From: Heterohyrax brucei | Lineage: Eukaryota; Chordata; Mammalia; Hyracoidea; Procaviidae | NCBI GenBank assembly: GCA_028571685.1 | Contig: CM053148.1 | Location: forward strand, 92,836,001 to 92,900,000 | Direction: 5' to 3' | DNA: 64,000 nucleotides | In this document: positions 54,015 through 64,000 of the stretch, piece after piece | Position numbering within the stretch: position 1 is the first letter of the stretch | How the letters are laid out: every line of letters starts with the position of its first letter | Made by a program: the position numbers and the translations under genes | Notes under the pieces: generated by a model | Seen by the model: the letters and a program-made list of their open reading frames with translations, nothing else | What the model was told of the DNA's origin: nothing | The model's database searches: none

Positions 54015-54656
54015 ACCCAAAACAAAACCAAAGTCACTGCCATCAAGTCTATTCTGACTCATAGTAATATAGAGACTGAAAAATTTTCCTTCCCCCTCTC
54101 CTTGCTGTTCCTGCACCCGCCTAACCCCCCTTCATTTCACAGCAGCTCTCACTGGACAAGCACACTCTCCTTTGATAAGCCCGGAGCCCGCTCAGCGGGA
54201 TAATCCCCGCTCCCGCCTCCCGCCTGACTGGTCACTCCCCTCCGGAGCTCAGTGTTGCTCAAGTCACTCCCATCTCCCTTTGCCTGCCAAGATATTTCCC
54301 TTTGATAAGTCTGGTGCCTGCTGCTCCCCATCAAAACCTCCCAACCACCTAGCAGGATGCCCCCCTCCTCAGAACCCCGCCCACTCATCCATTTGTCTCA
54401 ACCACGACTGCACTATAACTAGCAGCTTGAAACTTGACTCGAGGCCATTTTGTTGGAACCTACAAAAGTCCCTCTGTCCCGCCATTGTAATAAACAGCCT
54501 CTTGCCTCCTCCTGAGTGTCATTCACTTCCTTACTTTCTATAACAATAGTGACCCTAGAGGACAGAGTAGAATTTCTTAAGAGCATCTGATGGATTTGAA
54601 TTGCCAATCTGTTGTTTAACAGCCCTAGCATTTAACCACGAAGCCACCAGGGTTTC
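54015..54656 (-). mobile_element. AfroSINE split by a solo LTR
   Basis: The tail part (54015-54064, AAACAAAACCAAAGTCACTGC ... CTCATAG) and the rest (54546-54656, ATAGTGACCCTAGAGGACAG ... CACCAGGGTTTCC) join perfectly at ATAG when the LTR is removed. Confidence 0.93.
54065..54545 (+). mobile_element. solo LTR (ERV1-like) inside the SINE
   Basis: 481 bp with a perfect 4-bp duplication ATAG (54061-54064, 54546-54549). The ends form a short inverted repeat (TAATATAG at the left, CTATAACA at the right; the first TG is mutated to TA). GC-rich U3 with two similar blocks containing TTTGATAAG (at 54171 and 54300), a CTATAA at about 54413, AATAAA at 54489-54494 and a U5 ending CTATAACA. No retroviral genes; the long plus frame 54172-54543 is LTR sequence. 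Confidence 0.88.
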
Positions 54657-55061
54657 CATAGGGTCGTGTTGTTTTTGTTGTTGTTAGATGTCATTGATTC
54701 AGTTCTGACTGATAGCAACCTTATGAACAACAGAATGAAATGAAACACTCCCTGTTCTTGTGCCATGTCCACAATCATTTTTATGCTTAAACACATTGTT
54801 GCAGCCACTGTCTAAATCTATCTTGTCCAGGATCTTCCACTTTTTGCTGACCTTCCACTCTACTAAACATGATGTCCTTCTCCAGGGACTGATCCTTCCG
54901 GACAACATGTCCAAAGTATGTAAGATACAGTCTTGACATCTTTGTTTCCAAAGAACATCCAGTTATACTTCTTCCAGAACAGATCTGTTTGTTCTTTTGG
55001 AGGTCCATGGCACATTTAACATTCATCTCCAACACCACAGTTCAAAGGCATCAATTCTTCG

Positions 55062-55404
55062 ATCACATGTATATGATGTGATTGAAAATACCTTTGCTTG
55101 GGTCAGGCGCACCTTAGTCTTCAAGGTGACATCTTTACTTTTCAGTACTTTAAATTGATCCTTGGCAATGATCCAGTGCAACTCGTCTTTTGATTTCTTG
55201 ACTGCTGCCTCCGTGGCAGTTGCTCATGGACTCAAATAAAATGAAATCCTTGACAACCTTAATCCTTTCTCCACTTATGACAATGGTGCTTACTGGTCCA
55301 GTTGTGAGGCTTTTTGTTTTCTTGAGATGTTGAGGTGCAATTCATACTGAAGGCTGTGGTCCTTGATCTTCACCGTTAAGTGGTTCAAATCTTCACTTCC
55401 AGCA
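55062..55404 (-). repeat. inverted duplicate, arm 2 (donor)
   Basis: In-place segment of the RTE, continuous with RTE sequence on both sides, so it is the likely source of the copy at 53425-53767. The spacer between the arms is 1294 bp. Confidence 0.93.
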
Positions 55405-55906
55405 AGTAAGGCAGTGCTGTCTGCATACTGCAAGCTGTTAATGGGTCATCGTCCCATCCTGCTGCTTTGTTCTTCTTAGAATCAAGCTTCTCTGATTACT
55501 TGCTCAGCATACAAATTGAAAAAATATGGTGAAAGGATACATCTTTTCTGACTTTAAACTGTGCAGTGTCCCCTTATTCTATTCACATGACTGCCTCTTT
55601 ATCTGTATACATATTCCTTAAGAGCACAATTAGGTGTTCTGGATTTCCCATTTTATGTAATGTTAGCTATAATTTGTTATGACCCACACAGTTGAATGCT
55701 TTTGCATAGTCAGTGAAACACAAGTAAACATCTTTCCAGTATTCTCTGCTTTCAGTCAAGATTCATCTGACATTAGCACTGATATCCCTGGTTTCACATC
55801 CTCTTCTGAATCCACCTTCAATTTCTGGAGGTTCCTTGTCCATTTACTGTTGAATCATTTTTTAATGATCTTGAGCAAAATTTTACTTGCATGGAATATT
55901 AATGAT

Positions 55907-55954
55907 AAGCCAAGCCAAGTGCCGTCGAGTTGTATCCGACTCATGGCAACCCTT
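55907..55954 (-). mobile_element. 48-nt tail insertion in RTE
   Basis: A block beginning AAGCCAAGCCAAGTGCCGTC and ending CTCATGGCAACCCTT interrupts AATGAT/ATTGTTCAGTAATTT, which is continuous in RTE. On the minus strand it reads as the last about 45 nt of the shared SINE/LINE 3' end, then CTTGGCTTGGCTT. Confidence 0.6.
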
Positions 55955-56499
55955 ATTGTTCAGTAATTTCTGCATTCTATTGGGTCACCTTTCTTAGAAA
56001 TGGGCATAAGTATGGATCTCTTCCAGTTGGTTGGCCAGGTAGCTAACCTCCAAATTTCTTGGCAAAGATGAGTGAGTTCTTCCAGCACTGCATCTGTTTG
56101 TTGAAATGCCTGCTCTGATATTCCATCAATTCCTGGAGCTTTGTTTCTAACTGACACGTTCAATGCAGCTTCAACTTCTTCAGTACTATCAATTCCAGAT
56201 TATATGCTACTCTCCAAATGGCTAAACATCAACCAGTTCTTCCTGGTATAATGACTCCGTGTATTGGCCATTTTGAATCTGACAATTACATGGTCTACTG
56301 TGCTGGGAACGAAAATTTGAAGAGAAACAGTGTTGCATTCATCATCAAAAAGAACATTTCAAGATCTGTCCTGAAGTACAGTGCTGTCAGTGATAGGATA
56401 ATATTCATATGTGTGTAAGAAGGCCAATTAACATGACTGCTATTCAAATTTATGCACCAACCACTAAAGTCAAAGATGAAAAGATTGACAATTTAGAAA

Positions 56500-57340
56500 T
56501 TTGTTCATTTTCTCTAGGTTTTCAAATCTATTGGAGTACAGCCTTTTGTAGTATTCTGTTATATTTTTTGTTTCAGTTGCATCTGTTGTAACATCTCCCA
56601 TCTCATTTCTTAAGCCAGTTATTTGTATCTTCTTCTGTTTTTCTTTTGTAAATTTAAGCTAATGGTTTATCTACTTTGTTGATCTTTTCAAAGAACCAGG
56701 TTTTGGTTTTGTTAATTTTTTCGGTTGTTCTATTGTCTGATTCATTTAGTTCTGCTCTAATCTTTACTATCTGTTTTCTTCTGGTGCCTTAGGGCTTCCT
56801 CTGTTGCTGTCTTTCTACTTGTTCAAGCTATATGGTTAATTCTTTAATTTGGATCCTTTCTTCTTTCCGGTTGTGTGCAGTTATAGAGATAATTGACCTC
56901 GGAGCACCACTTTTGCTGTATCCCGTAGATTCTGGTAGGATGTGTTTTCATTCTCATTTGATTCCATAAATTTTTTTTCCATCTTTGATTTCTTCTATAA
57001 CCCAAGGCTTTTTGAGCAAAGTGCTGTAGAGTTTGAATTTCTACCTATGATTTTTCTACTATTGATTTCAACTTTTGTGGCTTTATGGCCCACGAAGATG
57101 CTTTGCAATAAATCAATGGTTTGGATTTTGTAGAGAATTTCTTTATGATCTAACACATGGTCTATTCTGGAGAATGTTCCATGTGCATTGGAGAAGAAGG
57201 TGTACTTATCCACTGACGGGTGAATAGATCTGTGTATGTTGATAAGGTCAAATTGGTTGCTGCCTTTAATACCATCTGTTTATGTTTTATTTCATTAAGC
57301 TTGACTATAACATGTCTTGGTGTCTTTCATATCTTTTTAC
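56500..57340 (-). mobile_element. L1 ORF2 fragment nested in RTE endonuclease
   Basis: Antisense L1 ORF2, recognisable from AAAGAACCAGGTTTTGGTTTTG, GATTTCTTCTATAACCCAAGG and GTCTATTCTGGAGAATGTTCC. It splits the RTE endonuclease between IQIYAPTT (about 56440) and the 57385 segment. Ends approximate. Confidence 0.82.
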
Positions 57341-58251
57341 CAGCTTCTGCAATCTTAAATTGATAAAATACGCAATTAGGATACATTGATAATCACTGAC
57401 AACTGGAATGCAAGCATTGGCAATAGAGAAGGATTGGCAGTTGGAAAATATGGCCTTGCTGATAGAAATAATGCCAGAGATCACATGATAGAATTTTGCA
57501 AGACTAATGGCTGCCTCACTGCAAATACCTTTTTAACCAACACAAACGGTGACTATATTGTATATGTGGACCTCACTAGATAGAATACACAAGTACAAAA
57601 TTGACTACATCTTTGGAAAAAGACAATGGAAAAGCTCCATATCAGTAGTCAGAACAAGACCAGGTACTGTCTGAAGCACAATTGATCATATGCAAATTTA
57701 ACTTCAAACTGAAGAAAATTAGAAAAAGTGCACAAGAGCCAAAGTATGACCTTGAGTATATCTTCCTGACTTTAAAAACCATCTCAAGGACAGATTTGAT
57801 GTGTTGACCACTAATGACCAAAGACCAGATGAATTGTGGAATGACATCAAAGACATCATCCATGAGGAGAGCAAGAAGTCATTAAAAAAACAGGAAAGAA
57901 ATAAAAGACCAAACTGGTTGTCAGAAGAGACTCTGCAACTTGCTCTCAAATGTTGAGCAGCTAAAGCAAAAACAAGGAAGGGCAAAGTAAAAGACCTAAA
58001 CAGAAGATTTCAAAGGGCAGCCGGAGAAGACAAAAGAAACTATTATAATGACATGTGCAAAGTGCTGGAATACCTGAAGGGAAGATGATGTTCTGCATTA
58101 CTCAAGCCGAAATAACTGAAGAAAAAAATCAAGGCTCGAGTTGTAATAGTGAAAGATACTGCAGGGAAAATATTAAATGACTCGGGAGTATCAGAACAAG
58201 ATGGAAGGAATACACAGAATCATGAAAGGAAGCTATTCAGTTCATAGGGTC

Positions 58252-58560
58252 TTAGAGGCTAGCAAATCCAAGACCTGCAGGTCAGGCAGTAGGCTGGATA
58301 CTTTATAAGAACTAGAAGCCAGGTGAGAAGAAGAGTACAGGGCAGAGAGACAGAGCATAAGCTTTACCAGAACATTCATTTACATAGTGGAGACAGGCCA
58401 TACACCCATGTAAACTCCTCTTTTTAGTAATTGGCTCCCTGCAGCAAATAACCAAAGGGAAAGCGACTGTATTATATTGCATTAGGAAAAACCGTCTAGG
58501 TTAGTGTCTGCCAAAACACTGGAACCATAGCCTTCCCAAGGAGAGACATAACATTAACCA
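58252..58560 (-). repeat. LTR-like interspersed repeat, unclassified
   Basis: GCTAGCAAATCCAAGACCTGC ... GCCTTCCCAAGGAGAGAC has the look of an old LTR. It begins immediately after the RTE target duplication, so it was the RTE's landing site. Confidence 0.4.
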
Positions 58561-59484
58561 TCTGAATATAAATATTATATTCACTGAGTATTTTTCATTT
58601 GCAAGACATTTAATGTAATTATATAATAATAATTTTAATTACACTTCATGCACTGTGTATGCCTGGCTCTTCCCTTGGCAACACATTTTTCAATAAAGTT
58701 CTTTCTTAAAGTTTGTTTAGATGAATTTTCATGCCCTTGCTCTTTGCCGTGTGGTAGTTTATCACAATAAGCTACCGTTTAAAACTGCATAGTATTTCAT
58801 AGATTTAGAAAGTGTTCTATTAGACCTGCTGTGAAAACGTCAATAGATAAACATGGAATACTTGTGTGGTCATGACCAAGTTCAAGCTATTTTGCATGTT
58901 TTATGCCCCCAGGCTTCTTCGCACAGTGGAGATTTCTCTCTGTTTGTAAAGATTAGTTTCTCTGCCCTGAGGCTTACGGGCAGTGATTTTTTTTTCTTTT
59001 CTTTCTTTTCTTTTCTTTTTTTTTTTAAACAAATCTAGTTCTTTTTCAAAGTGAGAAATTCATCCCCCTGGTATATTTTAGTTCAGCATGTATGCATATG
59101 CCAGTGAATAGCTGAAATCATTCATAACTGCTTAGTGGTACCCACAGGAAAATGGTAACCATATTCAGTTGAGGACATAAATAACAGCAAACTAAGTACA
59201 GTAGACCTGTTCTTCACTCAAGAACTGATTCATGGCACACACTGGGACACAAATGATTGCCTTGGATATCATCTCTTAACCCAACCAACTTCACCTAAGA
59301 GGTTTTCAGAGACACACAAATCTCAATAGTTTCTCTATTTTGGCTTCTAGAAAGCAATGCGGATATCAAAAAGAAGATAAAAAGCAAACACAAAGGTAAC
59401 TATTTAAATTCTTTATTAACTGAGTAAAATATGTTCACTACAGAGTGTTTAGAAAGTATCATTCAACAAGGATGAAAATTGAAT
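58561..59484. other. no recognised gene
   Basis: AT-rich, with a T/C-rich low-complexity run at 58986-59029 (TTTTCTTTTCTTTC). Confidence 0.5.
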
Positions 59485-59625
59485 TGATGCCTGCTAACCT
59501 AAAGATCAGCAGTTCAAATCTGCCGGGAGCTCCTTGAAATCTCTATGGGACAATTTCACTCTGTTCTATACAGTCATTATGGGTCAGAATCAACTCAATG
59601 GCACTGTTTTTTGTTTTTTGTTGCC
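59485..59625 (+). mobile_element. AfroSINE, 5' truncated
   Basis: Plus copy starting GATGCCTGCTAACCTAAAG. Tail CAACTCAATGGCACTG followed by TTTTTTGTTTTTTG. Confidence 0.88.
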
Positions 59626-60489
59626 TTTTTTTTTTAACCAGAGGAAATAACCAGAATGACTGATGGCATTCTATTAGGTAGTTGTTTCAGTGTTTATTTC
59701 TTTCTTTTGTGTGTGTGTGTGTATATATATATATGAAATACTTATGTATACATAAAAAATATGAGTATGTTATTAAGATCACATAAAAGTCTAGTTCATA
59801 AACCTGATTTATCTCTATAATTAGCATTTTCCATAAAATATTAAAAGTATTCATTATAGGAAATATGCTGAGTTGATAGTAGATATCCTTTTGTCTGAAA
59901 ATAATGATGCTGGCATAAAATTAGATGTTATTATATTTGCTTGGGTGACAGACAACACGGGTTAATTTTACCCTGCTACTTTCTCTTGTGTGTCAGTCTG
60001 AGTCAATTAACTTTTCTCTTGCCAAAAGCTGTGATCATTTTATCAAATTTCAAGTGGATATCACCTTTCTCTTTGATGAAATGATTGTGTTTGAATACTG
60101 TATATGTAACAGGAAGAGTGCAATTTCATTCTAGCTGATTAACAGTAATGGCATTTAAAGTGTCCTGTTTTTTAGTTTCCAGTCAATCTATATGAAGCCA
60201 GTCTTTTAAAATGGAAAATGGCACTTGAAACTTAAGCCTCAGTGACTTTGAAAGCTATTCATGGCTGACTTTAAAAATTTGCATTCAATAACAAAGTATA
60301 ACTTGATCACATAATTCACAAACACAATTCAAAACAGACTTTACAAAGGGTAGGGGCTGCATGTGGATATTTCTCAAAATGATGGATTAAGAATCAGAGC
60401 TTTCAAGGCTAAAGAAAACCACTTTGTGGAACGAATATCTAATCTGAATGTGCCATTGCATTATAATCAAAGTTACTTCGTGTTAAATT
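59626..60489. other. no recognised gene
   Basis: AT-rich, with (TG)n(TA)n at about 59708-59736. Confidence 0.5.
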
Positions 60490-60645
60490 AGAAATCCTGG
60501 TGGGTTGCAGCTAAGCGCTACATCGCTAATCAAAAGGTGGGCAGTTTCAGTCTGCCAAGCACTCTTTGGAAACTTTATGTGGCAGTTTTTCTATGAACTA
60601 TAGAGTCGCTATAAGGCACAACTGATTCAAGAGCAACAAGTTCAC
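60490..60645 (+). mobile_element. AfroSINE
   Basis: Plus copy: AGAAATCCTGGTGGGTTGC head, GAGTCGCTATAAGGCACAAC tail. Confidence 0.87.
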
Positions 60646-60867
60646 ATTAAATCCATCTAATAATCCTCCTAGCCCCTATTTTTTTTTATAAATTCAAGTT
60701 TGTTTTAGGATTATTTTGCACTACATGCCTGTACGCCACTCTTATCCTCCAAGTACATCTCCGTTCAATATTTGTGCTCTACTTAGAGCAAAATATTATT
60801 CATTCTTGCCGTTCAAACTTAACTGTGTTCCTCCAAATTCAAATGACAAATCTACAAGAACCTAATA

Positions 60868-61028
60868 AAAAAGAAAACTCTTGCTGTGGAGTAGATTATG
60901 ACTCCCAGTGACCCTACAGGACAGATCAGAACTGCCCAGTAGAGTATCCAGGGAGCACCTGGTGGATTAAAACTGCCAACTTTTTGGTTAGCAGCCATAG
61001 CACTTAACAGCTATGCCTTAAGGTGTCC
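60868..61028 (-). mobile_element. AfroSINE
   Basis: Minus copy: AAACTCTTGCTGTGGAGTAG tail, CTTTTTGGTTAGCAGCC, then AAGGTGTCC head. Confidence 0.9.
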
Positions 61029-63099
61029 ACACTTAACCCAGGATGGGGAATTTAAGAAATGGCTTCTTGAATATACTATCATTTGAAGTAAAATGTAAAT
61101 AATAGATTAGAAATGGTTCGAAAGACAAAAATGTGGGAGTAGATGGACTCAGGCAGGAGAAAGCATTTTGGAAGTTTCTACAACTGAAATATACATATAT
61201 TTTCTTTCCTATTTATGTCCCAGTGATAGTGATTGTGAGCTGAGAGTAAAAATGTGGCAAGATATGTATTACTGTCCAGATTATGAAAACATGTTTTAAT
61301 GATCCAAGACTAGAATAGGAAAGCTCAGGGAAGGGAGAGAAAGAGAGAAAGAAGGGAAAGAGGGAAAATAGTAAAGAAGGAAACAGAAAAGAAGAACAAA
61401 GAAGGGAAGGAGAGGGAAAGAAAGAGAAATAGAGGGAGATACAAACTATTTTCCAAACACTGTGTAAACCTATGCAGTTTATTTCAAGCATGCATGAATC
61501 ATTTTCTATTACCCCTCCTAAAAGTTTTAAGTGCAAATTTTCATATATTTAGGGAATAAGGGAAAGATAAGTGAGACTTATATTACAATATAAAGTTTAT
61601 CTACCTTAAAAAAATTGCATTTGAGCTATCTGATTCTTTTTATTAATGGAATTGTCTACAAACCGGCTCACCGACTCCCTCAGTGGGCATTCCGTTAACT
61701 CCAGTGACGGCCGATGGCATCTTTTTACTGGTTATCCGTGATACTTAAATAAAAGAGATTTCAGTTTTCCGTGAGAGATTAAAATGTCCGTGTATAAAGC
61801 AAATGGAATATCTGAATATTGTGTGTGTGTTAAATTAAGATAAGGGTATGTTGCAACATGGGAATTGTTTGAAAGAGAATACAAACATATTATTATTTGG
61901 GGATTAGAAGAAAGGGTGTGATCTTTCCATATGATGTGTATGTGTGTGGGTGTATTTGCATTCATGAACACACACTTGCTTATGTGTGTTTTGAGGAAAT
62001 AAAGGTCTGAGAAAATGATTGCTATTGTTTTTATTGAATCGTCTGAGGCGCCTAGATTCTTTTATGGAACTCTGCTACAATGCATTCCAAATATTTTTCA
62101 AAGAGCTTTTCAACTTAAAGATTTCTACACATATGCACAGAAGGATATTCCTTGTGGCTCTGTTGAATTTTCTGTTGTAAATAATGATACCTCCTACTGC
62201 CAGCCTGTTCCTTTATGAGTCATATTTTGACTTATATTGAAAAGCAGAGAAATAATTTACATTTGGGTGTCTGCTTACTCAGTTTACAGATTTGTTTAGA
62301 TTACATTTTGGGTAGCTTTTCTTGATCACGGAATGACTAAAACATTTTATAGTCAATTTGTTTGCATTTTGTATTCTCTTAAGCATATTAACATTGGAAA
62401 TGCCGGGACTGTAAAAAGTTGACTGCCTCCTTCTGTCAATATTTTATCTACAAAATTGCTTACTTAGTCTGGCAAAGGGGAAAAAGACCTACACTTGTTA
62501 AAACAAAGCAGTAAAATTTATTGAGACTTTATTTGTGACAACTCCACATGGCCAAGAAAGTGCTGGGCAACATGAGAAAAACTGAAACATAAAACTGTAA
62601 TCAACTCCATGAAGCCTCCCCAAATCTCACATTGGAATAATCTGAAACTGACACTTTCATTCTTAGGAGTTTATAATTAAAGAAGGGAAAAGCATGACTT
62701 TTTACAGAAATGCCAGGAAAAGACATGAATGTAGTCAAGTTGGAAGCACTGGAGTTTTAAGAGGGATCATTGCTCAGGCTGTAACATCTGTTCCAAGTTT
62801 CAAATAAATTGATAGATAAAATTTTGTCATCAGAGAGAGGGAGATTAAATATCAGCTTAGTTCCTAATAAAAGACTGCAGTATGTGAATTAAATTTGAAG
62901 CCTACTGGGATTCCAAATTGCCTTCCCTGATACTTCCCCCATATTATACCCATTCTGTAAGTAACACGAGAATTTCAAGTCCTTGCAGAACTCCTTATTA
63001 CAGAAAGTGAATTATCAAATAAATCAGATAGAAAACTCCTTAAGAGTGACTGAAGCATGAGTTACTCCTGTTTCCTCAAGGAAGATTAGAAGAACAATA
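61029..63099. other. repeat-poor stretch without recognised gene
   Basis: About 2 kb with no recognised transposon. It contains the purine-rich tract listed separately. The open frame 61213-61536 on the minus strand is that tract read backwards. Frames at 61732-61971 and 62015-62218 have no motif. Confidence 0.5.
61318..61442. repeat. GGAAA/GAAAG-rich polypurine tract
   Basis: About 125 bp dominated by A and G on the plus strand. Confidence 0.88.
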
Positions 63100-63257
63100 A
63101 AAAACACCTTGCCTTGGAGTGGTTTCCTATTCACGGTGACCCCATAGGATGAAGTAGAACTGCCCCATAAGGTTTCCAAGGAGCATTTGATGGATTTAAA
63201 CTGCCAACCTTTGGGTTGGCAGCCATAGCTCTTAATCACGGTGCCATCAGCGCTCCT
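63100..63257 (-). mobile_element. AfroSINE
   Basis: Minus copy: ACCTTGCCTTGGAGTGGTTTC tail, GTTGGCAGCCATAGCTC head region. Confidence 0.9.
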
Positions 63258-63439
63258 GGAACAGCAATAACAGACTCAATTCCCTCAAGAGAAAGGAAGG
63301 AGCTTGCCGTGCACATCAGTAACTTTAGGGGCATCTACAGGGCTCTCTGATCTTCTAAAATACATGCAGTTTGCCAGTGGTGTCTTGATTTCACTGTTAC
63401 ATATTTAATTATTGCCTGTATATTACTTTTTTCTCTAAG

Positions 63440-63468
63440 TAACACACACACACACACACACACCCCCC
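63440..63468. repeat. (AC)n microsatellite
   Basis: About 11 AC units, then a C-run. Confidence 0.93.
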
Positions 63469-63616
63469 AAAGAGTCATGTAGCTGCTAATAGTATTTGTC
63501 ATCTGAGGGAGAATACTTCATTTTTGCCCATAACAACAGGACGTTTCCACAATATTTTGTTAATTTGAAAAGTACATCATTTTACCAAAAAAGAAAAGTC
63601 TTTTGGTGCTTACATA

Positions 63617-63775
63617 GGGTTTACCTTGATGGCATAGTAGTTAAGAATTACAGCTGCTAATTGAAAGCTGAGCAGTTTAAATCCATGGAAACTTTATGAG
63701 GCACTTTTACTGTATCTACAGGGTTGCTATGAGTAGAAATCAACTCAACAGCCATGAGTTTTTTGTTTGTTTGTT
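63617..63775 (+). mobile_element. AfroSINE
   Basis: Plus copy: GGGTTTACCTTGATGGCATAG head, tail ACTCAACAGCCATGAG then (TTTG)n. Confidence 0.88.
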
Positions 63776-63824
63776 TTGTTTATTTGTTTATTTTGGGGAG
63801 CAGGAGGGCACAAACAGTTTATAC

Positions 63825-63925
63825 TCAACAACTAAACCTAAAAGTTGGTAATTCGAACTGTGGTGCCATGATCTGCTTCTAGAAAGCCAAGAAAACCCTA
63901 TTCAGGTGTTCTACTGTATAACATG
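63825..63925 (+). mobile_element. long AfroSINE variant, degraded
   Basis: CAACAACTAAACCTAAAAGTTGG, then AAAGCCAAGAAAACCCTATTC. Head and tail both shortened. Confidence 0.6.
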
Positions 63926-63927
63926 AA

Positions 63928-64000
63928 GAAACTTGGTTGTGCAGTGGTTAGGAGCTGTGACTGCCTAACCAAAAGCTCAACAGTTCAAGTACACCAGCCG
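63928..64000 (+). mobile_element. AfroSINE head, cut by window edge
   Basis: GAAACTTGGTTGTGCAGTGG, CTAACCAAAAGCTCAACAGTT; continues beyond the window. Confidence 0.85.

Larger units (their letters stand above)
54666..58242 (-). mobile_element. RTE/BovB-type LINE with 5' inversion
   Basis: One insertion in two opposed parts. The 3' part (54666-56221) is antisense: from the tail TGTTGTTTTTGTTGTTGTTAG through the C-terminal region, a catalytic box reading YADS, and the RT start with NKAPGIDGI (about 56110-56160). The 5' part (56225-58242) is sense: AP-type endonuclease sequence (IQIYAPTT, DNWNASIGN at 57392-57420 in place of GDWNA, IEFCKTN) and the connector to KWKEY-like GRNTQN. The 5' part ends where the 3' part begins in element order, and the whole is bounded by CATAGGGTC (54657-54665, 58243-58251). 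An L1 interrupts the endonuclease. Numerous stops, so inactive. Confidence 0.85.

Noticed and set aside
54172-54543. 123-codon open frame, proline/serine rich
   Set aside because: Wholly within the solo LTR bounded by ATAG duplications. The composition reflects the GC-rich U3.
53105-58560. The repeat pieces at 53105-53267 and 58252-58560 as the two halves of one element split by everything between
   Set aside because: Similarity is suggestive, but I cannot show that the ends join, and a SINE boundary (53268) intervenes.
61213-61536. 107-codon Ser/Phe/Pro-rich minus frame
   Set aside because: Translation of the purine tract at 61318-61442.

Overview
The window is mammalian, almost certainly afrotherian and most likely proboscidean (elephant lineage). 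The evidence is internal. About 55 copies of a tRNA-headed SINE of the AfroSINE type occur on both strands, roughly one per 1.2 kb. Alongside them are an RTE/BovB-like LINE whose 3' tail the SINE shares, L1 copies, MaLR LTRs and other solo LTRs, and mariner remnants. I find no convincing host protein-coding exon. Every long open frame is either a transposon relic or looks like chance in AT-rich DNA.

Layout: 1-9 kb is SINE-rich intergenic or intronic sequence with one mariner relic (2.87-3.43 kb), an inverted MaLR LTR (3.54-3.93 kb) and a rearranged RTE scrap (6.9-7.2 kb). 9.07-10.66 kb is an RTE 3' half. 11-13.8 kb is a dense SINE and microsatellite cluster, followed by a deleted MaLR LTR at 13.95-14.18 kb. 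17.6-18.15 kb and 20.6-21.4 kb are antisense RTE fragments. 23-23.7 kb mixes SINEs with (CA)n/(TA)n repeats. 29.6-30.4 kb is an old L1, and 30.4-30.9 kb is a complete MaLR LTR with a perfect 5-bp target duplication. 31.5-32.0 kb is the second mariner relic, 32.1-33.1 kb a probable solo LTR, 33.3-34.85 kb the best-preserved RTE reverse transcriptase region, and 35.5-38.1 kb an L1 3' end. 38.5-39.06 kb is a solo LTR. 42.26-42.76 kb is the third mariner relic. 43.5-44.6 kb is a probable antisense LTR. 48.9-50.0 kb holds L1 pieces and 50.0-50.6 kb another MaLR LTR. 53.3-58.25 kb is a nested complex of SINEs, a solo LTR inside a SINE, a 5'-inverted RTE, an L1 inside that RTE, and an inverted duplication of part of it. 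58.6-64 kb is mostly quiet.

Four things deserve a second look. (1) 53425-53767 is a perfect 343-bp inverted copy of 55062-55404, part of an otherwise heavily mutated RTE. (2) Tiny insertions of 15-48 nt share the motif GGCACTTGGCTTGG. Two are flanked by 9- and 15-bp duplications, which suggests extremely 5'-truncated retrotransposition of an RTE/SINE tail. (3) The RTE at 54666-58242 has the architecture expected of twin priming and a 9-bp target duplication. (4) All three mariner relics have one foldback design: an inverted duplicate of the transposase 3' end around a constant core, implying a mobilised palindromic family.

Coordinates of old repeats are approximate to about 10-30 bp. All family names come from recognising the sequence; no database search was run.
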